Shown one piece after another: positions 45,453 through 53,712 of a stretch of DNA of 64,000 bases. Position numbers and translations under genes: made by a program. The notes beneath the pieces are model-generated. The model saw only the letters and a list, made by a program, of their open reading frames with translations. It had not been told where the DNA came from and ran no database searches. Each line of letters starts with the position of its first letter. The stretch's first letter is position 1. This DNA is from Verrucosispora sioxanthis (GTDB lineage Bacteria; Actinomycetota; Actinomycetes; Mycobacteriales; Micromonosporaceae). The DNA lies in the NCBI RefSeq assembly GCF_010560025.1, contig NZ_SAIY01000012.1:62001-126000 (forward strand), read 5' to 3'.

Positions 45453-46568
45453 GTGGGGTTCGAGGAGCTGTATCCGTCGGGGCGGCTGGCCGCCGCGCAG
45501 CGTGCCGTGGCCGCCGCCGGGTTGGACGCGCTGTTGCTCAGCCCCGGCTCCGACCTGCGCTACCTGACCGGCTACGACGCCCACGCCGGTGAGCGGCTGA
45601 CCCTGCTGGTGCTGCCCGCCGAGGGCGGAGCCGACGCTGATCGTGCCGACCCTGGAACGGCCGGCGGCCGAGGCGTCGCCGGCGCCGGCCACCGGGGTAC
45701 GCATCGTCGACCACCCCGACGGCACGGACCCGTACCCACTGGTGACCGCCGCGCTCGGCGGGCCGGTCGGCGCGGTGGGGCTGGCCGACCGGATGTGGGC
45801 CGAGCAGGTGCTGGCACTGCGTGCGCTGCTGCCCGACGCCCGGCAGCGGCTCGCCTCGACGGTCCTGCGCAGGCTGCGCGTCCACAAGTCGGCCGCGGAG
45901 GTGGCGGCGCTCGCCGAGGCCGGCGCGGCGATCGACACGGTGCACGCCCGGATGGGGCAGTGGCTACGACCGGGACGGACCGAGGTGGAGGTGGCCGCCG
46001 ACATCGCCGCCGCGATCAGGGCAGCCGGCCACGCCACCGTCGACTTCGTCATCGTGGCGGCCGGCCCCAACGCCGCCAGCCCGCATCACGGCACCGCCGA
46101 CCGGCCGATCGGCGTGGGCGAGCCGGTCGTGGTGGACATCGGCGGCACCATGGCCTCGGGCTACCGCTCCGACTGCACCCGTACCTATGTCAGCGGTGGG
46201 CCGGCACCGGCCGAGTTCGTCGACTACTACGCGGTGCTGCACGAGGCGCAGCGCGCCGCCGTGGCGGCGGTCCGCCCGGGGTGAGCGCCGCGGCCGTCGA
46301 CGCCGCCGCCCGCGCGCCGATCACCGCGGCCGGTTACGGCGATGCGTTCCTGCACCGCACCGGCCACGGCATCGGTCTGGACGGCCACGAGGAGCCGTAC
46401 GTGGTGGCCGGCAACGACCGTGCCCTGGCGGCGGGAATGGTCTTCTCCGTCGAACCGGGCATCTACCTGGCCGGGCGGCACGGCGCCCGGATCGAGGACA
46501 TCGTCGTCTGCACGACGGACGGCGTACGACGGCTCAACACCATCCCCACGGAGCTCATCGCGCTATGA
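45453..46568 (+). CDS. Xaa-Pro aminopeptidase (M24), two frameshifts
   Basis: Three pieces form one M24 peptidase of about 370 residues. The N-terminus (GFEELYPSGRLAAAQRA) runs to about 45627. The middle part (PTLERPAAEASPAP to AVAAVRPG) is in the next frame. The C-terminus (VSAAAVDAAARAPITAAGYG onward) joins at the GGGG run 46278-46281, where a fifth G is needed. Metal ligands are visible: VVVDIGGTMASGYRSDCTRT (two Asp), HRTGHGIGLDGHEE (His), FSVEPGIY and RIEDIVV (Glu). No ribosome site precedes GTG 45453; TAAGCT at 45441-45446 fits a -10 of a leaderless transcript. It is coupled to the acyl-CoA dehydrogenase gene. Confidence 0.82.
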   Translation: MGFEELYPSGRLAAAQRAVAAAGLDALLLSPGSDLRYLTGYDAHAGERLTLLVLPAEGGADADRADPGTAGGRGVAGAGHRGTHRRPPRRHGPVPTGDRRARRAGRRGGAGRPDVGRAGAGTACAAARRPAAARLDGPAQAARPQVGRGGGGARRGRRGDRHGARPDGAVATTGTDRGGGGRRHRRRDQGSRPRHRRLRHRGGRPQRRQPASRHRRPADRRGRAGRGGHRRHHGLGLPLRLHPYLCQRWAGTGRVRRLLRGAARGAARRRGGGPPGVSAAAVDAAARAPITAAGYGDAFLHRTGHGIGLDGHEEPYVVAGNDRALAAGMVFSVEPGIYLAGRHGARIEDIVVCTTDGVRRLNTIPTELIAL

Positions 46569-47707
46569 CTGTCGACCGGATCCTGCCCACCGACGAGGCT
46601 CGTGACCTGCTGGAGTTGACCACCGAACTGGCCGACCGGGAACTCGCGCCGAAGGTGGTCGAGCACGAGCAGCGGGCCGAGTTCCCCCGGGAGGTGCTGC
46701 GCACGCTGGGCCGGGCGGGTCTGCTCGGCCTGCCGTACCCGGAGGAGTACGGCGGCGCCGCCCAGCCGTACGAGGTCTATCTTCAGGTGCTGGAGATCCT
46801 GGCCGGCCGCTGGCTCGCGGTCGCCGAGGCGGTGAGCGTGCACACCCTGTCCTGCTACCCGGTCGCCGCCTACGGCAGCGAGGAGCAGCGCAAGCTGCTG
46901 CCCGACATGATCGGCGGCGAGTTGCTCGGGGCGTACTGCCTGTCGGAGCCGCAGGGTGGTTCGGACGCCGCGGCGCTGACCACCAGGGCGGTGCGCGACG
47001 GCGACGGCTATCTGGTCACCGGCACCAAGGCGTGGATCACCCACGCCCAGGTGGCCGACTTCTACAACATCTTCTGCCGCACCGGCGGCCCGGGCCCGAA
47101 GGGCATCTCCTGCCTGCTCGCCGACCGCGCCACACCAGGTCTGCACCCGCAGGCCGCCGAGCGCACCATGGGGCTGCGCTCGTCTCCGGTGGCGCAGGTC
47201 GTCTTCGACGAGGCCCGGGTGCCGGCCGACCGGCTGATCGGCGGCGACGGGGCGGGGTTCACCATCGCCATGTCGGCCCTGGACTCCGGTCGCCTGGGCA
47301 TCGCGGCCTGCGCGGTCGGGCTGGCCCAGGCGGCGCTGGACTACGCGGTGGACTACGCCCGGCAACGTGAGCAGTTCGGCCGGTCGATCATCGACTTCCA
47401 GGGGCTCGGGTTCACCCTGGCCGACCTCGCCACCCAGATCTCCGCCGCCCGGGCGTTGACCCTGTCCGCGGCCCGGCTCCGCGACGCCGGTCGGCCGTAC
47501 TCGATCGAGGCGGCCAAGGCGAAGCTGTTCGCCACGGACGTGGCGATGCGGGTGACCATCGACGCGGTACAGGTGCTCGGCGGCGCGGGATACGTGGCCG
47601 ATCATCCGGTCGAGCGGTACCTGCGGGAGGCGAAGGTGTTGCAGATCGTGGAGGGGACCAACCAGATTCAACGGCTGGTGATCTCCCGGGCACTGGCGAA
47701 GGGCTGA
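46565..47707 (+). CDS. Acyl-CoA dehydrogenase
   Basis: 380 residues, ATG 46565 overlapping the peptidase stop. FAD-dependent acyl-CoA dehydrogenase: AYCLSEPQGGSDAAALTTRA, YLVTGTKAWITHA, REQFGRSIIDFQG, and the catalytic Glu in LQIVEGTNQIQR. It introduces a 2,3 double bond into an acyl-CoA, passing electrons to ETF. Chain length is not inferred. It lies 1.8 kb from the lysine pathway, whose Kal step would make crotonyl-CoA, but is not in that operon. Confidence 0.92.
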   Translation: MTVDRILPTDEARDLLELTTELADRELAPKVVEHEQRAEFPREVLRTLGRAGLLGLPYPEEYGGAAQPYEVYLQVLEILAGRWLAVAEAVSVHTLSCYPVAAYGSEEQRKLLPDMIGGELLGAYCLSEPQGGSDAAALTTRAVRDGDGYLVTGTKAWITHAQVADFYNIFCRTGGPGPKGISCLLADRATPGLHPQAAERTMGLRSSPVAQVVFDEARVPADRLIGGDGAGFTIAMSALDSGRLGIAACAVGLAQAALDYAVDYARQREQFGRSIIDFQGLGFTLADLATQISAARALTLSAARLRDAGRPYSIEAAKAKLFATDVAMRVTIDAVQVLGGAGYVADHPVERYLREAKVLQIVEGTNQIQRLVISRALAKG

Positions 47708-47793
47708 CCGTACGCGAGCATCCGCCCGCCGAACGCGACGGCGGGCGGGCTTGTCAGTCGCGTCGACCGGTCGTACCCGGTAGGTTGCACGCC

Positions 47794-48267
47794 GTGGAGG
47801 AGATCGACCGCGCCATCGTGGTGGCGCTGACCGCGGACGGCCGACTGTCGTACACGGATCTGGCGGAGAAGGTCGGCCTGTCGGTCTCCGCGGTGCATCA
47901 GCGGGTACGACGGCTGGAGCAGCGCGGGGTGATCAAGGGTTACGCCGCCCGGGTCTCGTTCGAGGCGCTGGACCTGCCCCTGACGGCGTTCGTGGCGATC
48001 CGGCCGTTCGATCCGTCGCAGCCGGACGACGCGCCGGAGCGGCTGGCGCATCTGCCGGAGATCGACTCCTGCTACTCGGTGGCGGGGGAGGACTTCTACC
48101 TGCTGCTGGTCCGGGTGGCCGGGCCGGTCGACCTGGAGCGGGTGCTCCAGGAGATCAGGACGTCGGCGAATGTCACCACCCGCACGACTGTAGTGCTGTC
48201 CACCCCGTACGAACATCGGCCACCGAAGGTAGGGCAGGATCCGGCGCGGCAGCAGCCGTCCCGCTGA
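47794..48267 (+). CDS. Lrp/AsnC-family regulator
   Basis: 157 residues (GTG 47794; TTG 47785 possible). Winged helix-turn-helix (LAEKVGLSVSAVHQRVRRLEQRGVIKGY) and RAM amino-acid-sensing domain (AFVAIRPFDPS, IDSCYSVAGEDFYLLLVRV). Lrp proteins bind amino acids as octamers and control amino-acid metabolism. The adjacent lysine pathway is the natural candidate target; an AT-rich regulatory stretch at 50984-51022 is a possible site. The link is inference. Confidence 0.87.
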   Translation: MEEIDRAIVVALTADGRLSYTDLAEKVGLSVSAVHQRVRRLEQRGVIKGYAARVSFEALDLPLTAFVAIRPFDPSQPDDAPERLAHLPEIDSCYSVAGEDFYLLLVRVAGPVDLERVLQEIRTSANVTTRTTVVLSTPYEHRPPKVGQDPARQQPSR

Positions 48268-48305
48268 TCGACGCCGCGGTCCGTCACCGCCGGCCCGGCG
48301 AATGG

Positions 48306-48920
48306 TCAGTGGCGGGCCGGTGACTGCGCCGTGGGTGGGTCGAGCGGTGGGGGAGGCGGCTGGTTCCAGCGGAGGAGCACCCGCCGGCCGTGTTCGTGAC
48401 CGAGCAGGCTGAGGGTGGCGGTGTCCAGCCGGAACAAGCCACCGGCCGACGGGGGCAACCCGATCCACCGGGCACCCAGCACGCGGAGCGCGTGCGCGTG
48501 CCCGACCACGGCGACGGGACCTCGGTCGAGCAGGGGGTGCAGCCGGGCGAGCAGTCGGTCCAGGCGTTCGCCGACCTCGCTCGGTGACTCGCCGCCCGGG
48601 CATCCGTCGGTCCAGACGCTCCACCCGGGACGTTCGTCCTGGATTTCCGCGGTGGTGCGGCCCTCGTAGTCACCGTAGTGCCATTCGGCGAGGTCGTCGT
48701 CGGAGTCGGTGACGGGCAACCCGGCCAGCTGCGCGGTGCGCAGCGCCCGGATCCGTGGGCTGGTCAGCACCGCGACGAACCGTCGTCCGGCGAGAGCCGG
48801 TCCGAGTGCGCGGGCCTGCCGCTCACCGTCGGGCGTCAGGTTGAGATCGGTGTACGAGGTGTGGCGGCGGCTGGCGCTCCAGGTGGTTTCGCCGTGCCGG
48901 ACGAGCAGGATCTCGTTCAT
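48306..48920 (-). CDS. Histidine phosphatase family protein
   Basis: 204 residues, ATG 48920. Phosphoglycerate-mutase-like fold: catalytic LVRHGETTW (His), TSPRIRALRTAQLAG, EWHYGDYEGRT (Glu) and VAVVGHAHALRVLG (second His). A Pro-rich tail ends it. Probably an acid phosphatase of uncertain substrate. Confidence 0.88.
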   Translation of the reverse strand: MNEILLVRHGETTWSASRRHTSYTDLNLTPDGERQARALGPALAGRRFVAVLTSPRIRALRTAQLAGLPVTDSDDDLAEWHYGDYEGRTTAEIQDERPGWSVWTDGCPGGESPSEVGERLDRLLARLHPLLDRGPVAVVGHAHALRVLGARWIGLPPSAGGLFRLDTATLSLLGHEHGRRVLLRWNQPPPPPLDPPTAQSPARH

Positions 48921-49245
48921 GCCGTCGCACCACCGTGCGGCGCGATGCGGTGCGGTCTGACGGCGCCGATCCGGAGAATTCGCTCACCCATGTCCTCAGT
49001 CAACCAGGACACCGGGTCCGATGTCGGGCGGCGAACGGATCGGACGGACCGCACTCGACAATCAGTGACTTCGTCCCGCGTCGCATCGAACCAGGCTCCA
49101 CCATACACCTAGTGTCCTAGGATGCCTCAGCGGTTGTACCATCCGCCACCGAGACACCAGACCGTTTCAGCTCTCCGCACGGGGGGACTCGAGAAAGAGC
49201 GGAGCGGTCCGCTCCGCTCTACCGCCGAACAGACAGGGAGACGAC
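48921..49245. promoter_or_regulatory. Intergenic region carrying csbD leader with two palindromes
   Basis: 325 bases without a credible gene. Features: CCTAGTGTCCTAGG (49108-49121) and, next to the csbD start, a perfect 12-base-arm inverted repeat AGAGCGGAGCGG / CCGCTCCGCTCT at 49196-49220 with a one-base centre. These are plausible promoter/operator or leader-RNA elements for a stress gene. Nothing else was recognised. Confidence 0.45.
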
Positions 49246-49440
49246 ATGAGCTTCACCGACAAGGCGAAGAACAAGGTCGAGGAACTGAGCGGTGCCGCCA
49301 GAGAGCGGATCGGCGACATGACCGACAACGAGCGCATGCGGGCCGAGGGTGCCAGCCAGCAGAGCGATGCCCGGGCCCGTCAGGCCGGTGAGAACGTCAA
49401 GGAGGCCGGACGTAACACGAAGGACGCCTTCACGAAGTGA
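49246..49440 (+). CDS. CsbD family stress protein
   Basis: 64 residues, ATG 49246 with GGGAGA upstream. Small hydrophilic, charged helix protein: MSFTDKAKNKVEELSGAARE and DNERMRAEGASQQSD. CsbD proteins are induced by general-stress sigma factors in Bacillus and actinobacteria; the molecular role is unknown. It stands alone, with palindromes upstream and a strong hairpin downstream. Confidence 0.9.
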   Translation: MSFTDKAKNKVEELSGAARERIGDMTDNERMRAEGASQQSDARARQAGENVKEAGRNTKDAFTK

Positions 49441-49452
49441 TCGCCCGGCACG

Positions 49453-49487
49453 GAAGCGGGCCACCGGATCATCCGGTGGCCCGCTTC
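49453..49487. terminator. Strong terminator after csbD
   Basis: Perfect 17-base arms (GAAGCGGGCCACCGGAT and its complement) around one base, between convergent csbD and kamA. No T-tract, as usual for actinobacteria; probably works in both directions. Confidence 0.75.
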
Positions 49488-49528
49488 GCGGTGTGGCACA
49501 GGTCGGCGATGACGCCGCCCGGTCGGGC

Positions 49529-50935
49529 TCAGTCGTCGCGGTGGACGCGCCACCACTGCTGGCCGGCTTCGGGGAGGGTGTCGATCGGGTCGTAGTAGGC
49601 GTAGCGCTTGCTGAGCGCCTCCAGGTCGGCGGACTCGATGGAGGTGCGGTAGTTCTTCGTCCAGTAGGAGATGCCGCGCTCCCGGTCGTACTCGGTGACC
49701 ATGTGTACCCAGCGCTTACCGACGAAGGGCACGTCGCAGACGATCCGTGGGGTGGCGTAGCCGGGCAGGTAGCCCATGATGTCGTGCTGGAGCTGCTGGG
49801 CGTGCCAGACCGGAACCCGCCAGTGCTCGGCGTTGGGGATCATGTCGCACATGTAGAAGTAGTAGGGCAGGATCCCTGCCTCGCCCTGGAGTGCGAAGCA
49901 GAGGTCGAGCAGGTCGGTGCTGGTCGCGTTGACGCCGCGCATCAGGACGCCCTGGTTGCGTACGTCGCGCACGCCGATGTCGAGGGCGGTCTGGGCGGCC
50001 CTGGCGACCAGCGGGGTGAGCGACTGGGCGTGGTTGACGTGGGTGTGGATGGCGAGGTTGACCCCGCGGCGGGCGGCGGTGCGGGCGACTCGTTCCAGGC
50101 CCTCGACGACGTCGGGTTGCAGCCAGTGCTGGGGCAGACCCATCAGGGCCTTGGTGGCGAGCCGGATGTCGCGGATGGTTTCGATCTCCAGCAGCCGCAT
50201 CAGGTAGGACTCGAGGTTGCGCCAGGGCACGTTCGCCACGTCGCCGCCGGAGACGACGACGTCCCGTACGCCGGGGTGGGCCTTCAGGTAGCTGATGTGG
50301 GCGTCGTAGCGGTCGACGGGCTTGAGGCTGAGCTTGAGCTTGTCCACCGTGGGGGTGGAGTTGCCGACCAGGTCCATGCGGGTGCAGTGCCCGCAGTACT
50401 GCGGGCAGGTGGAGAGCAGTTCGGCGAGGACCTTGGTGGGGTAGCGGTGGGTGAGGCCTTCGGCGACCCACATGTCGTGTTCGTGCAGTGAGTCGCGGGT
50501 GGCGTAGGGGTGTGACGGCCAGTCGGTGCGGCGGTCGGAGGCGACCGGGATCATGTAGCGCCGGATGGGGTCGGCGAGCAGCGTCTCGGTGGTGGGTGGG
50601 CCGTACGGCGCCATGGTGTTGATCATCTGTGGGGTCACCAGCATGGACATGGTGGCCAGGGCGCGCTGGTCGGCTTCGAGGTCGGCGTAGAAGGTGTCGT
50701 CGACGGTGTCACCCAGCACGGTGCGCAGCTGTTTGATGTTCTTGACGCAGTTGACGCGTTGCCACTGGGCGCTTTCCCACTGGTCGCGGGTGACCGCGCG
50801 CCAGCCGGGGAAGCGGGTCCAGTCGGGTTCGACGAGGGGGCTGCGGCGGTATTCGTACGGCTGGCCGGTGCGGGTTGTGGTGGGGGCCGGCGGGGGTGCC
50901 GGGATGGTCTGCACCGGCGGTCGGGTCTGGGTCAC
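49529..50935 (-). CDS. kamA: Lysine 2,3-aminomutase
   Basis: 468 residues, GTG 50935 with GAGGAGGGG upstream. Radical-SAM: CPQYCGHC (C177, C181, C184). The PLP-binding Lys is probably K407 in VPFVGKRW, where clostridial KamA has a PGGGGK-type motif. Other conserved blocks are VVVSGGDVANVPW, HTHVNHAQS and NQGVLMRGVN. It interconverts L-lysine and beta-lysine. A Pro/Thr-rich N-terminal extension precedes the core. It diverges from the kdd-kamDE operon; the shared intergenic region is AT-rich. Catabolism is favoured over antibiotic beta-lysine supply because of the neighbours. Confidence 0.92.
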   Translation of the reverse strand: MTQTRPPVQTIPAPPPAPTTTRTGQPYEYRRSPLVEPDWTRFPGWRAVTRDQWESAQWQRVNCVKNIKQLRTVLGDTVDDTFYADLEADQRALATMSMLVTPQMINTMAPYGPPTTETLLADPIRRYMIPVASDRRTDWPSHPYATRDSLHEHDMWVAEGLTHRYPTKVLAELLSTCPQYCGHCTRMDLVGNSTPTVDKLKLSLKPVDRYDAHISYLKAHPGVRDVVVSGGDVANVPWRNLESYLMRLLEIETIRDIRLATKALMGLPQHWLQPDVVEGLERVARTAARRGVNLAIHTHVNHAQSLTPLVARAAQTALDIGVRDVRNQGVLMRGVNATSTDLLDLCFALQGEAGILPYYFYMCDMIPNAEHWRVPVWHAQQLQHDIMGYLPGYATPRIVCDVPFVGKRWVHMVTEYDRERGISYWTKNYRTSIESADLEALSKRYAYYDPIDTLPEAGQQWWRVHRDD

Positions 50936-50983
50936 GGCCCCTCCTCTGGTCTGCCTGGGTGATCAGCGACCCGAAGGCTACTG

Positions 50984-51022
50984 GAAAAATTTCGGTAGAG
51001 AAATTATTCTGCCGTAAGTTTT
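50984..51022. promoter_or_regulatory. AT-rich divergent promoter/operator between kamA and kdd
   Basis: GAAAAATTTC, then GAAATTATTC and GTAAGTTTTC within 39 bases, sharply AT-rich against a G/C-rich background, located between the divergent starts. Interrupted GAA..TTC half-sites resemble Lrp/AsnC or other regulator sites. The nearby Lrp gene is a candidate binder. Confidence 0.5.
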
Positions 51023-51077
51023 CCCGCCATGCGAGTCCAAGGCGAGGCTTCAGGCGGCCGGACAGGGGGAGGTCGGT

Positions 51078-52139
51078 GTGACGTCACCGGTGGGTCTGCA
51101 CCGTGTCGTGGAGCCTGCGGGCGTGTTGCCACAGGCCGCCTGGCGGCTCGACACGCGTCCGGAGATCGCGCCGAACGAGGTGCGGATCCGGGTGGAGCGG
51201 CTGAACCTGGACGCGGCGAGTTTCCGGCAGTTGTCCGTCAAGCACGACGGGGACGGTGCCGCGGTCCGGGCCGAGGTGCTCGACATCATCTCCGCCCGGG
51301 GGAAGATGCAGAACCCGGTGACGGGGTCGGGCGGCATGTTGATCGGCACGGTCGAGGAGGCGGGTCGGCGTTCACCGTTGGGGCTCAAGGCGGGCGAGCG
51401 GGTGGCCACGCTCGTGTCGTTGACGTTGACTCCGCTTGTGGTCACCGACGGGTTGGCCGGCTGGGACGGCCGGAGCGAGCAGGTGCCCTGTGCGGGGTGG
51501 GCGATTCTGTTCGCCCGATCGGTCGCGGCGGTGCTGCCGGAGGACCTGGACCCGCAACTGTCCCTGGCGGTGCTGGACGTGTGCGGTGCGCCGGCGTTGA
51601 CGTCGCGGGTGGTGTCCCGGTATGTGGCAGAGCGGGCGGCCGAGGCGGACGCCCGGCCGGTGACGGTGGCGGTGGTCGGCGGCGCGGGCAAGAGTGGTTC
51701 GTTGTCGCTGGCGGCGGCGCGGCGGGCGGGTGCGGGCCGTACGGTCGGCGTGGTGCCGGTGGTCGCGGAGCGTGACGCGCTGGTGGCGGCGGGCCTGGCC
51801 GATGCGGTGGTGGTGGCCGATGCCCGCGATCCGGTGGCCCTGTCGACGGCGGTGACCTCGGCGTTGGGGGTGCCGGCGGACGTGACGGTGGTGTGCGTGG
51901 ATGTGCCGGGTTGTGAGCACGGCGCGGTGTTGGCGACGGCGGACGGCGGCACGGTGATCTTTTTCTCGATGGCGACGAGTTTCGCGGCGGCGGCGTTGGG
52001 TGCGGAGGGTCTGGCTGCTGACGTGACGATGCTTGTCGGCAACGGGTACGTGCCGGGGCACGCGGAGTTGGCGTTGGGGTTGTTGCGGGGCGAGCCGGGG
52101 GTGCGTGGGCTGTTCGAGGCGCGGCTGGCGGCAGACTGA
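51078..52139 (+). CDS. kdd: L-erythro-3,5-diaminohexanoate dehydrogenase
   Basis: 353 residues, GTG 51078 with GGGGGAGG upstream. Resembles the clostridial Kdd family: NPVTGSGGMLIGTVEEAG, VVGGAGKSGSLSLAAARR (nucleotide-binding), CVDVPGCEHGAVLAT, and GTVIFFSMATSFAAAALGAEG. It oxidises 3,5-diaminohexanoate to 5-amino-3-oxohexanoate with NAD(P). Sits between kamA and kamDE, its expected pathway neighbours. Confidence 0.9.
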   Translation: MTSPVGLHRVVEPAGVLPQAAWRLDTRPEIAPNEVRIRVERLNLDAASFRQLSVKHDGDGAAVRAEVLDIISARGKMQNPVTGSGGMLIGTVEEAGRRSPLGLKAGERVATLVSLTLTPLVVTDGLAGWDGRSEQVPCAGWAILFARSVAAVLPEDLDPQLSLAVLDVCGAPALTSRVVSRYVAERAAEADARPVTVAVVGGAGKSGSLSLAAARRAGAGRTVGVVPVVAERDALVAAGLADAVVVADARDPVALSTAVTSALGVPADVTVVCVDVPGCEHGAVLATADGGTVIFFSMATSFAAAALGAEGLAADVTMLVGNGYVPGHAELALGLLRGEPGVRGLFEARLAAD

Positions 52140-52143
52140 GGCC

Positions 52144-53712
52144 ATGACGAACTTCCCCTCGACGTTGTACCGCGCCGGTGTGCTGCACTGCCCGGCGGAT
52201 CCGTCCGCGACGGCGTTGCTGGTCCGTGACGGGCGGATCGTGTGGCTGGGTTCGGATGCCGACGCGCCGCCGGCCGATCGGGTGGTGGAGCTGGACGGTG
52301 CGTTGGTGACGCCGGCTTTCGTGGACGCGCACGTGCACGCCAGCGACACCGGGTTGGTGTTGTCCGGGCTGGATCTGTCCGGGGTGCGGTCGGCCGGTGA
52401 GCTGTTGGACGCGGTGTCGGCGTACGCGGCGGGTCTGCCGGTGGACGCGGTGGTGTTGGGGCACGGGTGGGACGAGTCGACGTGGTCGGTGGCGCAGCCG
52501 CCGTCGGCGGCGCAGTTGGATCGGGCGGCGGACGGTCGGCGGGTGTACCTGTCGCAGGCGTCGATCCATTCGGCGTTGGTGTCGGAGGCGTTGCTGGCGG
52601 CGTGTCCCGAGGCGGCGGCCGCGCCGGGCTACGACGGGTCGGGTTGGCTGCGTCGGGACGCGCACCATGTGGTGCGGGCGGTGGCGCGGGCGTCGGTGAC
52701 GCGGGCGCAGCGGGTGGCGGCGCAGCGGGTGGCGTTGGGGTACGCGGCGTCGGTGGGGATCGCGGCGGTGCACGAGTGTGGCGGGCCGGAGATCTCCGAC
52801 GAGGAGGATTTCACCGGCCTGTTGGCGATCTCCGGTGCGGGGGTGCCGGAGGTGTACGGGTACTGGGGTGAGTTGGGTGGTGCGGCGCGGGCGCGGGAGC
52901 TGGGGGCGGTCGGTGCCGGTGGTGATCTGTTCGCCGATGGCGCGTTGGGTTCGCGGACGGCGCACCTGTCGCAGCCGTACGCCGATGGTGACGGGTGTGG
53001 TCACGGTTATCTGAGCGCGGACCAGGTGCGTGATCATTTGTTGGACTGTGCGGCGCACGGGATGCAGGGCGGGTTCCATGCGATCGGTGACGCGGCCGTG
53101 TCGACGGTGCTTGAGGGTTTCGCGGGGGCGGCGCGGCGGTTGGGCACGGATCGGTTGCGGGCGGCGCGGCATCGGGTGGAGCACGCGGAGATCGTGGATC
53201 GGCGGTTGATCGCCGGGTTCGTGGAGTACGGGGTGGTGGCGTCGATGCAGCCGGCGTTCGACCGGTTGTGGGGTGGCGCGGGGCGGATGTACGAGACGCG
53301 GTTGGGGTTGGCGCGGTCGTTGGCGTCGAATCCGATGGGTGCGATGCACGGGGTCGGGGTGGCGTTGGCGTTCGGGTCGGATTCGCCGGTGACGCCGTTG
53401 GATCCGTGGGGTTCGGTGCGGGCTGCGGTGGCGCATCACAATCCGGTGCAGCGGATGAGTGTGCGGGCGGCGTTCGCGGCGCACACCCGGGGTGGTTGGC
53501 GGGCGGTGCATCTGGACAGCGAGGGCGTGCTGGCGTTGGGTGCGCCGGCGACGTTCGCGGTGTGGTCCACGCCGGCCGGGGTGGAGCGGGGGTTGCCGGT
53601 GTTGCAGGCGGAGGATCCGGAGGCGCGTGGTGCGGATGATCCGACGCCGTTGCCGGTGTGTCGGCGCACGGTGCTGCGCGGTGAGGTGATCTATGAGGAA
53701 GGGTCCGCGTGA
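52144..53712 (+). CDS. YtcJ-like amidohydrolase
   Basis: 522 residues, ATG 52144, four bases after kdd. Amidohydrolase superfamily, YtcJ/exoenzyme-regulatory-like: VDAHVHASDTGL metal His pair, VHECGGPEISDEEDF, GGFHAIGDAAVS, RVEHAEIVD, and ALAFGSDSPVTP final Asp. Family members hydrolyse amides, lactams or cyclic imides. It is not a standard member of the lysine fermentation pathway but is translated inside it (overlap with kamD), so it may open a cyclised intermediate; inference. Confidence 0.82.
   Translation: MTNFPSTLYRAGVLHCPADPSATALLVRDGRIVWLGSDADAPPADRVVELDGALVTPAFVDAHVHASDTGLVLSGLDLSGVRSAGELLDAVSAYAAGLPVDAVVLGHGWDESTWSVAQPPSAAQLDRAADGRRVYLSQASIHSALVSEALLAACPEAAAAPGYDGSGWLRRDAHHVVRAVARASVTRAQRVAAQRVALGYAASVGIAAVHECGGPEISDEEDFTGLLAISGAGVPEVYGYWGELGGAARARELGAVGAGGDLFADGALGSRTAHLSQPYADGDGCGHGYLSADQVRDHLLDCAAHGMQGGFHAIGDAAVSTVLEGFAGAARRLGTDRLRAARHRVEHAEIVDRRLIAGFVEYGVVASMQPAFDRLWGGAGRMYETRLGLARSLASNPMGAMHGVGVALAFGSDSPVTPLDPWGSVRAAVAHHNPVQRMSVRAAFAAHTRGGWRAVHLDSEGVLALGAPATFAVWSTPAGVERGLPVLQAEDPEARGADDPTPLPVCRRTVLRGEVIYEEGSA

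Noticed and set aside
49529..50935. KamA as supplier of beta-lysine to an antibiotic
   Set aside because: No NRPS or streptothricin/viomycin-type genes nearby, while kdd, kamDE and kal point to catabolism.
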